64,000 nt of DNA from Pseudomonas schmalbachii (GTDB lineage Bacteria > Pseudomonadota > Gammaproteobacteria > Pseudomonadales > Pseudomonadaceae). The position numbers and the translations under genes were made by a program. The notes below the pieces were generated by a model. It was not told the DNA's origin. It did no database searches and saw only the letters and a program-made list of their open reading frames with translations. Shown here in pieces: positions 19,001 to 27,146 of the stretch. The stretch covers positions 178,737 through 242,736 of the forward strand of contig NZ_JAELYA010000009.1 in NCBI RefSeq assembly GCF_017589465.1, read 5' to 3'. Each line of letters opens with the position of its first letter. The first letter of the stretch is position 1.

Positions 19001-19748
19001 CCTGCTCCAGGCAGCCGGCTTCCTTCAGGCTGGCCACGGCAATCGGCAGCGGATTCAGGCCCTGCATCTGCAGGCGCTGGCAGAACACGTCGACGAACCC
19101 GGTGTTGGCCGCCTGCACCTGCGCCCGGTAGAACAGCAGCGCCGCCACCGGGCGACCGGGCTGCCAGTCGTCGCGCCAGTGCTGCAACGTTGCCTCGGCG
19201 TGGCGCGGGTGGTGGATCAGGCTGCGCGGCAGGGCGCGTGGCTCGCTCCACGGGTAGTCGCGGCCGAGCCAGCGGCTGGCCAGGCAGTGGAGCAACTGGC
19301 GGGCGTTATCTGCGCCGCCCTGGCGCAGGTACTGCCAGAGGCGATGGCTGTCCTCGGGCGGGACGTTGCCGAGGTCGGTCAGTTCGGGATCGGGGCTGTC
19401 GTCGCCGGGGACGAGGATCAGCGTGGCGCCTTGCCGGCCCAGCTCCACCAGGCGCTCGATGCCGTAGCGCCAGTAACTGACGCCGCCATGCACCGAGATC
19501 AGGATGACTTTGGCGTGACGCAGCACCTGCTCGACGTGGAAATCCACCGAGGCGTGATTGGGCAACTGCGCCGGGCTGGCCAGGCGCAGGCTGGGGAAGT
19601 CCCCGGGGAGGCTGCGCGCCACCTCGGCCAGCAGCGACAGGTGCGAGTCGCCGGTGCAGAGGATCACCAGCTCGGCTGGGGTCTGGCCGAGGTCGGCGAT
19701 GCTGTCGGCCGGCAGGGTGACGCCGGCCTGGGGGCGCAGCAGGTGCAT
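16017..19748 (-). CDS. cobN: Cobaltochelatase subunit CobN
   Basis: 1243-aa large chelatase subunit that binds the corrin ring and Co2+ for insertion into hydrogenobyrinic acid a,c-diamide. Length and content match the CobN/BchH family: GGVSYWRYG near residue 90, the [15 protein letters not shown] block, and a C-terminal region with RSGDDIAQ- and WGGYAYG-like motifs. Starts at ATG 19748 behind GAGAGG, 26 bp after cobW; its stop overlaps the AAA+ gene start. No cobS/cobT genes occur in the window, so the small subunits are the ChlI/ChlD-like products downstream. Confidence 0.94.
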   Translation of the reverse strand: MHLLRPQAGVTLPADSIADLGQTPAELVILCTGDSHLSLLAEVARSLPGDFPSLRLASPAQLPNHASVDFHVEQVLRHAKVILISVHGGVSYWRYGIERLVELGRQGATLILVPGDDSPDPELTDLGNVPPEDSHRLWQYLRQGGADNARQLLHCLASRWLGRDYPWSEPRALPRSLIHHPRHAEATLQHWRDDWQPGRPVAALLFYRAQVQAANTGFVDVFCQRLQMQGLNPLPIAVASLKEAGCLEQVEAWLDEAGAAVILNTTGFAQSNPEAPQARPFRRDIPVLQALCALDSEQQWQSSPQGLGPRDLAMHIALPELDGRLITRPISFKGVAARNERSQSDVVRYRPHLPGMDFVAELARRWTVLAGKTNADKRVALILANYPTRDGRIGNGVGLDTPGAALNILRALQGRGYPVEGLPDSGSALIHQLLGGVTNDLDNLDLRPCAQSLALDDYRRWFAGLPQANQRAVRERWGEPEQDPMYRGGRLMVAGLRFGLTFVGIQPARGYQVDAAAVYHDPDLVPPHGYLAFYCWLRSVFAADALIHVGKHGNLEWLPGKSVGLSDACWPTAILGPLPNLYPFIVNDPGEGAQAKRRTQAVIIDHLMPPLTRAESYGPLRDLERLADEYYEASQLDARRAVELRGEIQDKVREASLDRELGLQLNDDPDSWLPRLDAYLCDLKESQIRDGLHVFGESPRGALRRDTLLALLRIPRGDGQGGNASLLRALAADLGLGFDPLDCAMAEPWSGPRPDCLSSQGDEVWRSHGDTRERLERLALQLIEDHGEAIGPASAAVLAELRERIAPLLDACGPAEMDGLLAALDGRFVPAGPSGAPSRGRLDVLPTGRNFYSVDVRNLPTPTAWRIGVQSAERLLERHLQDEGEHLQRLGLSVWGTATMRTGGDDIAQALALLGVRPVWQPGSQRVERIEVLSLDQLGRPRVDVTLRVSGFFRDAFANLIRLFDQAVQAVAELDEPEELNPLSARVWQETLAHQDRGLDPVEARRQAGWRIFGAKPGAYGAGIQNAVEERLWQTRADLAEVYLNWGGYAYGQSAEGLPARERFAERLEQVQAVLHNQDNREHDILDSNDYYQFQGGMLAAVETLRGARAASYFGDSSQPDNPRIRTLKEELGRVVRARAVNPKWIAGMKRHGYKGAFELAATVDYLFGFDATSELVDDHQYALLADAYLLDRDTRDFIQQHNPGALQDMLERLLEAQQRGLWQQPGDYRAALENLLLDAEEN

Positions 19749-19774
19749 GGCTTGCCTCTCCCGGCGCTGCCGGC

Positions 19775-20824
19775 TTACGCCAGGGCGGCCTGGAGTTCGG
19801 CCTCGATGGCGGCGCGGTCGAGCTTCTGGCCGATCAGCACCAAGCGGCTGTCACGCGGCTCGCCGGCCTGCCAGGCGCGTTCGAAATGGCGGTCGAAGCG
19901 CTGGCCGACGCCTTGCACCAGCAGGCGCATCGGCTTGCCGGGGATGGCGGCGAAGCCCTTGACTCGGAGGATGCCGTGCCTGGCCACGGCGTCCTTCAGC
20001 ACGGCCAGCAGGCGCGCTTCCTCGGCCTCGGGCAGGACCACGTCGAAGGAGTCGAACTCGTCGTGGTCGTGGTCCTCGTCTTCCTCGTCGTGGTGGGTGC
20101 GGCGGGCGTCGATGTGCAGCTCGGTCTCGCTGTTCAGGCCGAGCAGCACCTCCAGCGGCAGCTCGCCGCCCTGCGCCTCGATGACCTTGACCGCCGCCGG
20201 CAACTCCTCGGCTACCTCGGCGCGCACGGCAGCCAGCGCGTCGGCGTCGAGCAGGTCGGTCTTGTTCAGCAGCACCAGGTCGGCGCTGGCCAACTGGTCG
20301 GCGAACAATTCGTGCAGCGGCGATTCGTGGTCCAGGTTCGGGTCCTGCTTGCGCTGGGCGTCGACCTGCTCGGGGAAGGCGGCGAAGGTGCCGGCGGCCA
20401 CGGCCGGGCTGTCGACCACCGTGATCACCGCGTCCACCGTACAGGCGGTGCGGATTTCCGGCCAGTTGAAGGCCTGCACCAGCGGCTTGGGCAGGGCCAG
20501 GCCGGAGGTTTCGATGAGGATGTGGTCGAGTTCGCCACGGCGCTCGACCAGTTGGCGCATCACCGGGAAGAACTCTTCCTGCACGGTGCAGCACAGGCAG
20601 CCGTTGGCCAGCTCGTAGACACGGCCGCTGGCTTCTTCCTCGCTGCAGCCGATGGAGCACTGTTTGAGAATGTCGCCGTCGATGCCCAGCTCGCCGAACT
20701 CGTTGACGATCACCGCGATGCGACGGCCGCCGGCATTGGCCAGCAGATGGCGGAGCAGGGTGGTTTTGCCGGCGCCGAGGAAGCCGGTGACGATGGTGAC
20801 GGGAAGTTTGGCGAGGGATTTCAT
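19775..20824 (-). CDS. cobW: CobW, GTP-dependent metallochaperone-like protein
   Basis: 349-aa COG0523 GTPase. P-loop [11 protein letters not shown] (about 14-24), the metal-binding CxCC in NGCLCCTV (about 74-77), a NKTD G-motif, and a His/Asp-rich loop ([14 protein letters not shown], around residue 240) typical of cobalt-handling CobW. Probably delivers cobalt to, or supports, the CobN chelatase. The ATG at 20824 aligns with the family; an upstream extension would enter the leader. First gene of its unit, 250 bp downstream of a cobalamin riboswitch with element B between them. Confidence 0.92.
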   Translation of the reverse strand: MKSLAKLPVTIVTGFLGAGKTTLLRHLLANAGGRRIAVIVNEFGELGIDGDILKQCSIGCSEEEASGRVYELANGCLCCTVQEEFFPVMRQLVERRGELDHILIETSGLALPKPLVQAFNWPEIRTACTVDAVITVVDSPAVAAGTFAAFPEQVDAQRKQDPNLDHESPLHELFADQLASADLVLLNKTDLLDADALAAVRAEVAEELPAAVKVIEAQGGELPLEVLLGLNSETELHIDARRTHHDEEDEDHDHDEFDSFDVVLPEAEEARLLAVLKDAVARHGILRVKGFAAIPGKPMRLLVQGVGQRFDRHFERAWQAGEPRDSRLVLIGQKLDRAAIEAELQAALA

Positions 20825-20923
20825 GGCGGCCCCGGTGCGTCGGTGAAGTGGACGGACGGACAGGGGCGGACCGGATGCGGACGTGCGCAGGCCTGGCACC
20901 ACCGGATCACCCCGCCCGGACGT

Positions 20924-21065
20924 TCAGGCTGCGTGAAAACTACTGCGCTCGGTTATGCCGCGTTGAAGTCAGGCTCAGAATGCTCATTTACAACTCGTAA
21001 ACTGCGCTTCTTCGCCTGACTTCGCCTTGCCTAACCTTCGCTCGCTACGTTTTCACACAGCCTGA
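20924..21065. repeat. Compound palindromic element B (142 bp)
   Basis: Terminal inverted repeats TCAGGCTGCGTGAAAAC (20924-20940) and GTTTTCACACAGCCTGA (21049-21065), matching at 16 of 17 positions. The interior, read on the minus strand, starts GGCAAGGC (21031-21024), pairs GAAGTCAGGC with GCCTGACTTC, has TTTAC/GTAAA at the centre and ends AACGCGGCAT (20964-20955). The same core layout occurs in elements A and C. It lies in the cobW leader between the riboswitch (ends 21076) and the start codon. No coding potential. Confidence 0.85.
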
Positions 21066-21075
21066 GTTGCTTTGC

Positions 21076-21247
21076 TTTCGAGGCAGGTCTCCTGGCTCAC
21101 GGTTTGCGCCGAAGCGCGACCCCTTCACCTTCCCGCCATTGGCAGTGGTCTATCGAAGGGGCTTGAACCGTTCACAGTTGCGGGGGCAGCCAGGGCATTG
21201 ACCCTGTTCCCTCTTAGCCACACCCAGGCGGGTGCGGACCTCGAAGG
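21076..21247 (-). promoter_or_regulatory. Cobalamin riboswitch 1 (controls cobW-cobN-chlI/D-cobF)
   Basis: Read on the minus strand: basal stem TTCGAGG/CCTCGAA, GAGGGAACAGGG, the conserved GCTGCCCCCGCAACTGT, GACCACTG, GGCGGGAAGG, and the B12 box GAGCCAGGAGACCTGCC near the 3-prime end. All blocks and their order fit the AdoCbl-class aptamer. A promoter (TTGACC-N17-TAGCCT) ends just upstream, so the aptamer starts at about the predicted transcription start. It should repress the cobaltochelatase operon when B12 is plentiful. Confidence 0.93.
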
Positions 21248-21252
21248 CAGAA

Positions 21253-21319
21253 AGGCTACGCAGTGCGTGAGGGCCGGTCAACCTCGCGGTTGACGCTGAG
21301 TGCGGCTTCGTGATCTTGT
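21253..21319. promoter_or_regulatory. Divergent promoter pair between two cobalamin riboswitches
   Basis: Minus strand: TTGACC (21281-21276), 17-bp spacer, TAGCCT (21258-21253). Plus strand: TTGACG (21290-21295) followed about 18 bp later by the weaker TCTTGT (21314-21319). The two -35 boxes face outward, 8 bp apart, and form the palindrome GTCAACC-TCGC-GGTTGAC (21277-21294). Initiation on each side would begin at the 5-prime end of a riboswitch. Confidence 0.55.
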
Positions 21320-21330
21320 AAAAAAGCTGT

Positions 21331-21681
21331 TTCAGGTGCCTCTCGCCGCCGTGCGCGAGGTGAAACGGGAAGCCGGTGGGTCCGTCTCCGAGAGAGCGGA
21401 CGAGTCCGGCGCTGCCCCCGCAACGGTAAGCGATCGACGGGTCATCCACGCCACTGTGCCTAGTGGCCTGTTTGGTTGATTCAGTTAGTCAATTTCGGCC
21501 CCTGTGGCCCTCATGCTGCGTTAGCGCTCCTCGCCATAGCCCTGCTATGACTCGTCGCGCTGCCTTGCCTGAGAACCACAGGAATCCGAACTTGAGTTAA
21601 CCAATCAACCGCACAGGCCACTGCATGGGAAGGCCGACCCGGTTCCTGCAAAGGCGTCGCAAGCCCGGAGACCGGCCTGAA
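21331..21681 (+). promoter_or_regulatory. Cobalamin riboswitch 2, split by an inserted element (controls cbtB-cbtA-cobE-cobM)
   Basis: Basal stem TTCAGG (21331) / CCTGAA (to 21681), GAGGTGAAACGGGAAGCCGG, GCTGCCCCCGCAACGGTAAG, GCCACTGTGC (to 21459), then 163 bp of element C, then GCATGGGAAGGC (from 21623) and the B12 box AAGCCCGGAGACCGGCC. Without the insert the aptamer is 188 nt, like riboswitch 3, where the same spot reads GTGC-ATC-GCAT. The insert replaces only the loop of the variable hairpin between GCCACTG and GGGAAGG, so the ligand-binding parts are intact. Whether it still switches is untested. Confidence 0.9.
21460..21622. repeat. Compound palindromic element C (163 bp) inside riboswitch 2
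   Basis: Ends TAGTGGCCTGTTTGGTTGAT (from 21461) and AATCAACCGCACAGGCCACT (to 21622) are an imperfect terminal inverted repeat; the next inner pair is TTTCGG/CCGAA. Core on the minus strand: GGCAAGGC (21569-21562), AGCGC/GCGCT, a CATAGC-AGG-GCTATG centre, and AACGCAGCAT (21522-21513). This is the core plan of elements A and B. It is placed exactly in the loop of a riboswitch hairpin. No coding potential. Confidence 0.85.
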
Positions 21682-21795
21682 TCCCTGTTTGGCAACCCGC
21701 GGTGGGCGGGCGCGCGCCGGCTTCTGGCCACCCGTGGGCCATTCTCCTGCAGCGTTCCTTCCGCCGGTCATAGCAACCTTCGGAAGGTGTCCATC

Positions 21796-21981
21796 ATGTC
21801 CAGCCGCACGCTGTCGTCCCCCGCATCCGTTTCGCTCCCCCTGTCCAAGCGCGTGGCGATCGCCGCCGGCTGCTGCCTGCTCGGCGCGCTGCTGATCTTC
21901 TTCGCCGGCTTCTCGCACATCGAGGCGGTGCACAATGCCGCCCACGATACCCGCCACAGCGCCGCCTTCCCCTGCCACTGA
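21796..21981 (+). CDS. cbtB: CbtB, small subunit of cobalt transporter
   Basis: 61-aa single-span membrane protein. One hydrophobic helix (about residues 19-38) is followed by the C-terminal His-rich motif HDTRHSAAFPCH, the CbtB signature. With CbtA it forms a B12-regulated cobalt uptake system. The ATG at 21796 is preceded by GGAAGGTG; longer in-frame starts lie in the riboswitch. First gene after riboswitch 2, 11 bp upstream of cbtA. Confidence 0.88.
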   Translation: MSSRTLSSPASVSLPLSKRVAIAAGCCLLGALLIFFAGFSHIEAVHNAAHDTRHSAAFPCH

Positions 21982-21992
21982 GACCGCCCGCC

Positions 21993-22715
21993 ATGATCAA
22001 GCGCATCGCCCGGACCGCGGGCTTTTCCGGCCTGCTCGCCGCCATCCTGCTGACCCTTTTGCAGAGCCTGTGGGTCACCCCGCTGATCCTCCAGGCGGAA
22101 ACCTTCGAGAACGCCGAGCCGGTGGCCGAGCACAGCCACGGCGAAGCAGTTGCGGCTCACCAGCACGAGCACGAGGAAGCCGCCGGGCATAGCCACGACG
22201 GCGAGGCCTGGTCTCCCGAGGACGGCTGGCAGCGCACGCTGTCCACCGGCCTGAGCAACCTGGTGGTGGCTGTCGGCTTCGCCCTGATGCTCGCCGGCCT
22301 GTTCACCCTGCGCGCGCCGAACCGCACCTGGCAGGGACTGCTCTGGGGCCTGGCCGGTTTCGCCGTGTTCAATCTGGCGCCGTCCGCCGGCCTGCCGCCG
22401 GAACTGCCGGGCACCGCCGCTGCCGACCTGCTGCTGCGCCAGTACTGGTGGATCGGTACCGCCGCGGCCACCGCCGCCGGCCTGGCGCTGATCGCTTTCT
22501 CCCGCAACTGGCTGCTGCGCGGCGTCGGCCTGGCACTGCTGGCCGTGCCGCACCTGATCGGCGCGCCGCATCCGGAGGTGCACGAGAGCCTGGCGCCCGA
22601 GGCGCTGGGGCATGAGTTCATCCTCGCCTCGCTGCTGACCAACGCGCTGTTCTGGGCCGCCCTTGGCCTCGCCGCAGCCTGGTTCTTCGGCCGTGACGCC
22701 CGGCACGACGCCTGA
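21993..22715 (+). CDS. cbtA: CbtA, cobalt transporter subunit
   Basis: 240-aa inner-membrane protein with about five to six hydrophobic segments. A His-rich loop after the first segment (HSHGEAVAAHQHEHEE, about residues 48-70) probably binds metal. Strong match to CbtA in order of segments and the APHPEVHESLAPEALGHEF block. Partner of CbtB directly upstream; together they supply cobalt for the chelatase. The 3-prime end overlaps the likely start of cobE. Confidence 0.9.
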   Translation: MIKRIARTAGFSGLLAAILLTLLQSLWVTPLILQAETFENAEPVAEHSHGEAVAAHQHEHEEAAGHSHDGEAWSPEDGWQRTLSTGLSNLVVAVGFALMLAGLFTLRAPNRTWQGLLWGLAGFAVFNLAPSAGLPPELPGTAAADLLLRQYWWIGTAAATAAGLALIAFSRNWLLRGVGLALLAVPHLIGAPHPEVHESLAPEALGHEFILASLLTNALFWAALGLAAAWFFGRDARHDA

Positions 22716-23106
22716 GCCGGTGACCATCGCCGGCCTCGGCTGCCGTCGCGGTTGCACGGTGGCCGAGCTGCGCGAGTTGCTGGAGCACAGCCTGCAGCAA
22801 CTCGCGCTGCCGCTATCGGCGCTGGATGGGCTGGCCAGCGGCGCGCACAAGCGCGAGGAGGCGGGCATGCTGCAACTGGCCGCCGACCTCGGCCTGCCAC
22901 TGGCCTTCTGCTCCACCGAACAACTGGCCGCGCAAGAAGCGCTGCTGGCTCAACCCAGCGAGCGCGTGCGCGAGCTGACCGGCGCCGCCAGCGTGGCCGA
23001 AGCCGCCGCCCTGGCCCGCGCGGCGGAACTCGGCGGCCGTCCTGCCAGATTGCTGTGCGGCAAGCAGCGCAGCGCCGCCGCCACCCTCGCCATCGCCCGT
23101 GCCTGA
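22693..23106 (+). CDS. cobE: CobE / CbiG C-terminal domain protein
   Basis: About 137-aa stand-alone CobE-type protein, needed for the aerobic pathway but of unproven catalytic role. Signatures: IAGLGCRRGC close to the N-terminus, SGAHKREEAGMLQLAADLGLPL, and VAEAAALARA. The start is uncertain: GTG at 22693 overlaps cbtA by 23 bp, GTG at 22720 follows the cbtA stop directly (128 aa), and a TTG at 22663 is possible; none has a clear ribosome site. Lies between cbtA and cobM. Confidence 0.85.
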   Translation: MTPGTTPEPVTIAGLGCRRGCTVAELRELLEHSLQQLALPLSALDGLASGAHKREEAGMLQLAADLGLPLAFCSTEQLAAQEALLAQPSERVRELTGAASVAEAAALARAAELGGRPARLLCGKQRSAAATLAIARA

Positions 23107-23121
23107 ATCGGAAATTCCCTC

Positions 23122-23889
23122 ATGACCGTCTATTTCATCGGCGCCGGCCCCGGCGATCCCGAACTGATCACCGTCAAGGGCCAGCGCCTGATCCGCAGCT
23201 GTCCGGTGATTCTCTACGCCGGCTCGCTGGTGCCCGAGGCCGTGCTGCAGGGCCACAGCGCCGAGCAGGTGGTGAACACCGCCGAGCTGCATCTGGAGCA
23301 GATCGTCCGGCTGCTGGCCGAAGCCCATGCCCGCGGCCAGGACGTGGCCCGCGTGCACTCCGGCGATCCCTCGCTGTACGGCGCCATCGGCGAGCAGATC
23401 CGCCATCTGCGCGCCCTCGGCATCCCCTTCGAGATCGTCCCCGGCGTCACCGCCACGGCGGCCTGCGCGGCGCTGCTGGAGGCCGAGCTGACCCTGCCCG
23501 AGGTATCGCAGACGGTGATCCTCACCCGCTACGGCCACAACTCGCCGATGCCGCCGGGGGAGGAACTGGCGGCACTGGCCAGCCATCGCGCGACCATGGC
23601 CATCCACCTCGGCGTGCAGCATCTGCCGCGCATCGTCGCCGACCTGCTGCCGCACTACGGCGCCGGTTGCCCGATCGCCGTGGTGCACCGCGCCAGTTGG
23701 CCGGATCAGGAGTGGGTGCAGGGCACCCTCGCGGATATCGAGGACAAGGTGCGTGACAAGGGCTTCCGTCGCACCTCGTTGATCCTCGTCGGGCGGGTGC
23801 TGGGCGCGGCGGATTTCGCCGAGTCGGCGCTCTATGCCGAGGCCACCCGCCACCTGTTCAGGCGCGAGGGCGCAGGCAGTAGCGACTGA
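23122..23889 (+). CDS. cobM: Precorrin-4 C11-methyltransferase, CobM
   Basis: 255-aa SAM-dependent methyltransferase converting precorrin-4 to precorrin-5. Family landmarks: [19 protein letters not shown] at the N-terminus, VHSGDPSLYGAIGEQ, EIVPGVTATAA, and VHRASWPDQEWVQGTL. The last gene of the cbtB-cbtA-cobE-cobM unit, 15 bp after cobE. Its 3-prime end overlaps by 32 bp a small opposite-strand gene at 23858-24154. Confidence 0.94.
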   Translation: MTVYFIGAGPGDPELITVKGQRLIRSCPVILYAGSLVPEAVLQGHSAEQVVNTAELHLEQIVRLLAEAHARGQDVARVHSGDPSLYGAIGEQIRHLRALGIPFEIVPGVTATAACAALLEAELTLPEVSQTVILTRYGHNSPMPPGEELAALASHRATMAIHLGVQHLPRIVADLLPHYGAGCPIAVVHRASWPDQEWVQGTLADIEDKVRDKGFRRTSLILVGRVLGAADFAESALYAEATRHLFRREGAGSSD

Positions 23890-24154
23890 GGTCGGTGTTG
23901 CCGAGGTTCTCGGCGATGGCGATCTCGCCGCCCAGCGCCGCCAGGCGGGTGTTCAGGTCGCTGGCGTAGAGCGCCTGGCGAAAGCGCGGGTAGTCCAGTT
24001 CGGGTGCCAGCCACTGGTGCAGTTGCGGCAGTTGGAACTGCCAATGGCCGGGATGGCAGGCGAAGCCGGCGGCGTGCAGACGGGCGAGCAGCGCGGCGTC
24101 GCCGTCGAGCACGGCCCGGCATTGGGCGAAGAAGCTTTCCACGGGATCGTTCAT
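23858..24154 (-). CDS. Small protein of unknown function between cobM and riboswitch 3
   Basis: 98-aa frame, not recognised. It has a protein-like composition with regular aromatic and His residues (HPGHWQFQLPQLHQWL, YPRFRQALYASDLN) rather than the Arg/Ala-rich look of antisense shadows, and no signal peptide or membrane helix. The ATG at 24154 has no clear ribosome site. It points away from riboswitch 3 and overlaps the cobM 3-prime end by 32 bp, so it is convergent with the cobM unit. Possibly a conserved Pseudomonas hypothetical; no function is claimed. Confidence 0.55.
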   Translation of the reverse strand: MNDPVESFFAQCRAVLDGDAALLARLHAAGFACHPGHWQFQLPQLHQWLAPELDYPRFRQALYASDLNTRLAALGGEIAIAENLGNTDLSRYCLRPRA

Positions 24155-24261
24155 GGCGGCGAATATTGCGCGGCGGCAGCCGGACGGGCAACCGGGCGGC
24201 TGTCCGAAAGCCCGGCGCGGCGTTGACGCCCCCGGTGCCAGCCTCTACCCTGCGCCTCTGC

Positions 24262-24439
24262 TACAGGTGCCCCCGACGCCATGCGTCCATGGGGTGAAAC
24301 AGGGAAGCCGGTCCAGATTCCGGCGCTGCCCCCGCAACGGTAGGTGAGTCAAAGGTTGCATCCAGCCACTGTGCATCGCATGGGAAGGCGCAACCGGGGA
24401 GCCCATAGCTCCGCTCACGAGCCCGGAGACCGGCCTGAA
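24262..24439 (+). promoter_or_regulatory. Cobalamin riboswitch 3 (controls cobO-to-cobS operon)
   Basis: Contains GGGGTGAAACAGGGAAGCCGG, GCTGCCCCCGCAACGGTAGG, GCCACTGTGC-ATC-GCATGGGAAGGC and the B12 box GAGCCCGGAGACCGGCCTG; basal stem CAGG/CCTG. Intact relative of riboswitch 2, and so the reference for the uninterrupted hairpin. The 160 bp from here to cobO is leader with no gene; it contains GC hairpins that may act as the expression platform. Confidence 0.93.
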
Positions 24440-24598
24440 GCGATCCATGGCATTGCGGCGGGCTTTGCGGGTGGGCGGCCCGTTCGGCCGTCCTGCGTGT
24501 CGTCCTCCTCCTGCCTCCATCGTCCGATTGCGCCGCGCCTGCCTAGGGTCGCGGCGCCGATGCTATGCCGCGACGCAGCAGGTCGCGAGGAGTGAGAC

Positions 24599-25210
24599 AT
24601 GAGCGAATCCGCCGCGCGCGACGAACGCCACAAGGCGCGCATGCAACGCAAGAAAGCGCTGATCGACGAAAAGATCGCCCAGGCCCAGGACGAATACGGC
24701 CTGCTGCTGGTGCACAGCGGCAACGGCAAGGGCAAGAGCAGCTCGGCCTTCGGCATGGTCGCCCGCGCGCTCGGCCACGGCATGCGGGTCGGTGTGGTGC
24801 AGTTCATCAAGGGCGCGGCCAGCACCGGCGAGGAAACCTTCTTCCGCCGCTTCCCCGAAGAAGTCAGCTACCACGTGATGGGCGAGGGCTTCACCTGGGA
24901 AACCCAGGACCGCCAGCGCGACATCGAGAAGGCCCGCGCCGCATGGGTGGTGGCGAAGGAGCTGCTGAACGACCCGCAGATCGGCCTGGTGGTGCTCGAC
25001 GAGCTGAACATCGCGCTCAAGCACGGCTACCTGGAACTGCCGGCGGTGCTCGCCGATATCGAGGCGCGTCCGCTGCTGCAGCACGTGGTGGTGACCGGCC
25101 GCGGCGCGTTGCCGGGGATGATCGAGGCGGCGGATACCGTCACCGAGATGGGCATGGTCAAGCATGCGTTCAAGGCCGGCGTGAAGGCGCAGAAGGGGAT
25201 CGAATTTTGA
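24599..25210 (+). CDS. cobO: Cob(I)yrinic acid a,c-diamide adenosyltransferase, CobO
   Basis: 203-aa CobA/BtuR-type corrinoid adenosyltransferase that transfers the 5-deoxyadenosyl group of ATP to Co(I). P-loop-like HSGNGKGKSSSAFG (about 40-53), VQFIKGA, and LDELNIALKHGYL are diagnostic. GGAG lies 6 nt before the ATG. First gene of a ten-gene run in which every junction overlaps; its stop shares bases with the TTG start of cobB. Confidence 0.94.
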   Translation: MSESAARDERHKARMQRKKALIDEKIAQAQDEYGLLLVHSGNGKGKSSSAFGMVARALGHGMRVGVVQFIKGAASTGEETFFRRFPEEVSYHVMGEGFTWETQDRQRDIEKARAAWVVAKELLNDPQIGLVVLDELNIALKHGYLELPAVLADIEARPLLQHVVVTGRGALPGMIEAADTVTEMGMVKHAFKAGVKAQKGIEF

Positions 25211-26499
25211 CCGCCCGCAGCTGCCCGGCCCTGCTGATCGCCGCCCCGGCTTCCGGCCAGGGCAAGACCACCGTCACCGCCGCCCTGGCGCGCCTGCACA
25301 CGCGGGCCGGCAAGCGCGTGCGGGTGTTCAAGTGCGGCCCGGACTTTCTCGATCCGATGATCCTCGCCCGTGCCTCCGGCGCGCCGGTGTACCAGCTCGA
25401 CCTGTGGATGGTCGGCGAGGACGACAGCCGCCGCCTGCTGTGGGAGGCCGCCGGCGAGGCCGACCTGATCCTGATCGAAGGGGTGATGGGCCTGTTCGAC
25501 GGCAAGCCCTCGGCCGCCGACCTGGCGCGCCTGCTGCGGGTGCCGGTGCTCGGCGTGATCGACGCCGGCGCCATGGCCCAGACCTTCGGCGCGCTGGCCT
25601 ACGGACTGGCGCATTTCCAGGACGACCTGCCGTTCGCCGGAGTGCTGGCCAACCGCACCGGCAGCGCCCGCCATGGCGACATCCTGCGCGACAGCCTGCC
25701 GCCGGGGCTGCGCTGGTACGGCGCGCTGCAGCGCTCCGCCGCACTGGAGCTGCCGCGCCGCCACCTGGGGCTGATCCAGGCCGAGGAACTGGCCGACCTC
25801 GACGCCCGCCTGGATGCCGCCGCCGATGCGCTGCTGGCCAGCGCCGGCGCAATCCTGCCCGAGCCGGTGAGCTTCGCCGCACCGTCCGAAGAGCTTCAGG
25901 AGTCGCTGCTGGCCGGGGTGCGCATCGGCGTGGCGCGGGATGCCAGCTTCGCCTTCCTCTACCAGGCCAACCTCGACCTGCTGCGTGCCCTGGGCGCGCA
26001 ACTGATCCATTTCTCGCCGCTGGCCGACCGCGCCCTGCCGGAGGTGGACAGCCTCTACCTGCCCGGCGGCTACCCCGAGCTGCACCTGCGCCAACTGGCG
26101 GCCAACCGCCCGATGCTCGATGCCATCCGCGCTCATCAGGCGGCGGGCAAGCCGATCCTCGCCGAGTGCGGCGGCATGCTCTACCTGCTCGAAGCGCTGA
26201 CCGACAAGGAGGGCGAAAGCGCCGAACTGCTCGGCCTGCTGCCGGGCAGCGCGCGGATGCAGCCGCGCCTGGCGGCCCTGGCCCTGCAGGAAGTCGAGCT
26301 GCCGGAAGGGCGCCTGCGCGGACACACCTACCACCATTCCGTGCTCGACTGCGCCGAGGAACCGCTGGCCCGCGGCCTCTGCCCGAACGGCAAGGCGGTG
26401 GCCGAGGCGGTCTATCGCAGCGGCCGCCTGACGGCCTCCTACATCCACTTCTACCTGCCGTCCAATCCCCGGGCGGCGGCCGGGTTGCTGCGGCCATGA
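25207..26499 (+). CDS. cobB: Hydrogenobyrinic acid a,c-diamide synthase, CobB
   Basis: 430-aa glutamine-dependent amidotransferase that amidates the a and c side chains. N-terminal P-loop synthetase domain ([17 protein letters not shown], about 9-25) and C-terminal class-I glutamine amidotransferase domain with nucleophile Cys in [10 protein letters not shown] and the HYHHSVLD-type His region. The TTG start at 25207 overlaps the cobO stop (TTGA), with AAGGGGAT upstream; no ATG is suitably placed. Confidence 0.92.
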   Translation: MTARSCPALLIAAPASGQGKTTVTAALARLHTRAGKRVRVFKCGPDFLDPMILARASGAPVYQLDLWMVGEDDSRRLLWEAAGEADLILIEGVMGLFDGKPSAADLARLLRVPVLGVIDAGAMAQTFGALAYGLAHFQDDLPFAGVLANRTGSARHGDILRDSLPPGLRWYGALQRSAALELPRRHLGLIQAEELADLDARLDAAADALLASAGAILPEPVSFAAPSEELQESLLAGVRIGVARDASFAFLYQANLDLLRALGAQLIHFSPLADRALPEVDSLYLPGGYPELHLRQLAANRPMLDAIRAHQAAGKPILAECGGMLYLLEALTDKEGESAELLGLLPGSARMQPRLAALALQEVELPEGRLRGHTYHHSVLDCAEEPLARGLCPNGKAVAEAVYRSGRLTASYIHFYLPSNPRAAAGLLRP

Positions 26500-27146
26500 G
26501 CGAGCACGCCTTCAGCGCCGAGGAACGCGCCGCGGTCTACCGCACCATCGCCGAACGCCGCGACATGCGCCATTTCGCCGGCGGCGAGGTGGCGGCCGAA
26601 CTGCTGGCGCGGCTGCTGCAGGCGGCGCACCAGGCCCCCAGCGTCGGTCTGATGCAGCCCTGGCGCTTCATCCGCATCACCCGCGCGGAACTGCGCGCGG
26701 GCATCCATGCGCTGGTGGAAGCCGAACGGCTGCGCACCGCCGAGGCCTTGGGCGAGCGCGGCGACGAGTTCATGCGGCTGAAGGTGGAAGGCATCCGCGA
26801 CTGCGCCGAACTGCTGGTGGTGGGGCTGATGGACGGCCGCGAACGGCACGTCTTCGGCCGCCGCACCCTGCCGGAAATGGACCTCGCCTCGGTCGCCTGC
26901 GCCATCCAGAACCTCTGGCTGGCCGCCCGCGCGGAAGGACTCGGGCTCGGCTGGGTCTCGCTGTTCGAGCCGCAGGCGCTGGCCGAACTGCTGCACATGC
27001 CGGCCGGCAGCAAGCCGCTGGCGATCCTTTGTCTTGGCCCGGTCACCGGGTTCTATCGCGAACCGATGCTGGTCGAGGAAGGCTGGGCGACGCCGCGACC
27101 GCTGCGGGAACTGCTGTTCACCGACAGCTGGGGACTGAGCCAATGA
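26496..27146 (+). CDS. bluB: 5,6-dimethylbenzimidazole synthase, BluB
   Basis: 216-aa flavin enzyme of the nitroreductase fold that cleaves FMNH2 with O2 to make the lower ligand of B12. Family features: RRDMRHF near the N-terminus, [14 protein letters not shown], and the C-terminal [12 protein letters not shown] with RPLRELLF. Start ATG overlaps the cobB stop (ATGA). Together with CobT it lets the cell make its own dimethylbenzimidazole nucleotide under oxygen. Confidence 0.92.
   Translation: MSEHAFSAEERAAVYRTIAERRDMRHFAGGEVAAELLARLLQAAHQAPSVGLMQPWRFIRITRAELRAGIHALVEAERLRTAEALGERGDEFMRLKVEGIRDCAELLVVGLMDGRERHVFGRRTLPEMDLASVACAIQNLWLAARAEGLGLGWVSLFEPQALAELLHMPAGSKPLAILCLGPVTGFYREPMLVEEGWATPRPLRELLFTDSWGLSQ

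Noticed and set aside
16077..20618. Very long plus-strand open frame (1513 codons) across the cobN-cobW region
   Set aside because: It is the antisense of cobN and cobW; its translation is Ala/Gly/Val/Gln-rich with no domain, as expected for a mirror of high-GC codons.
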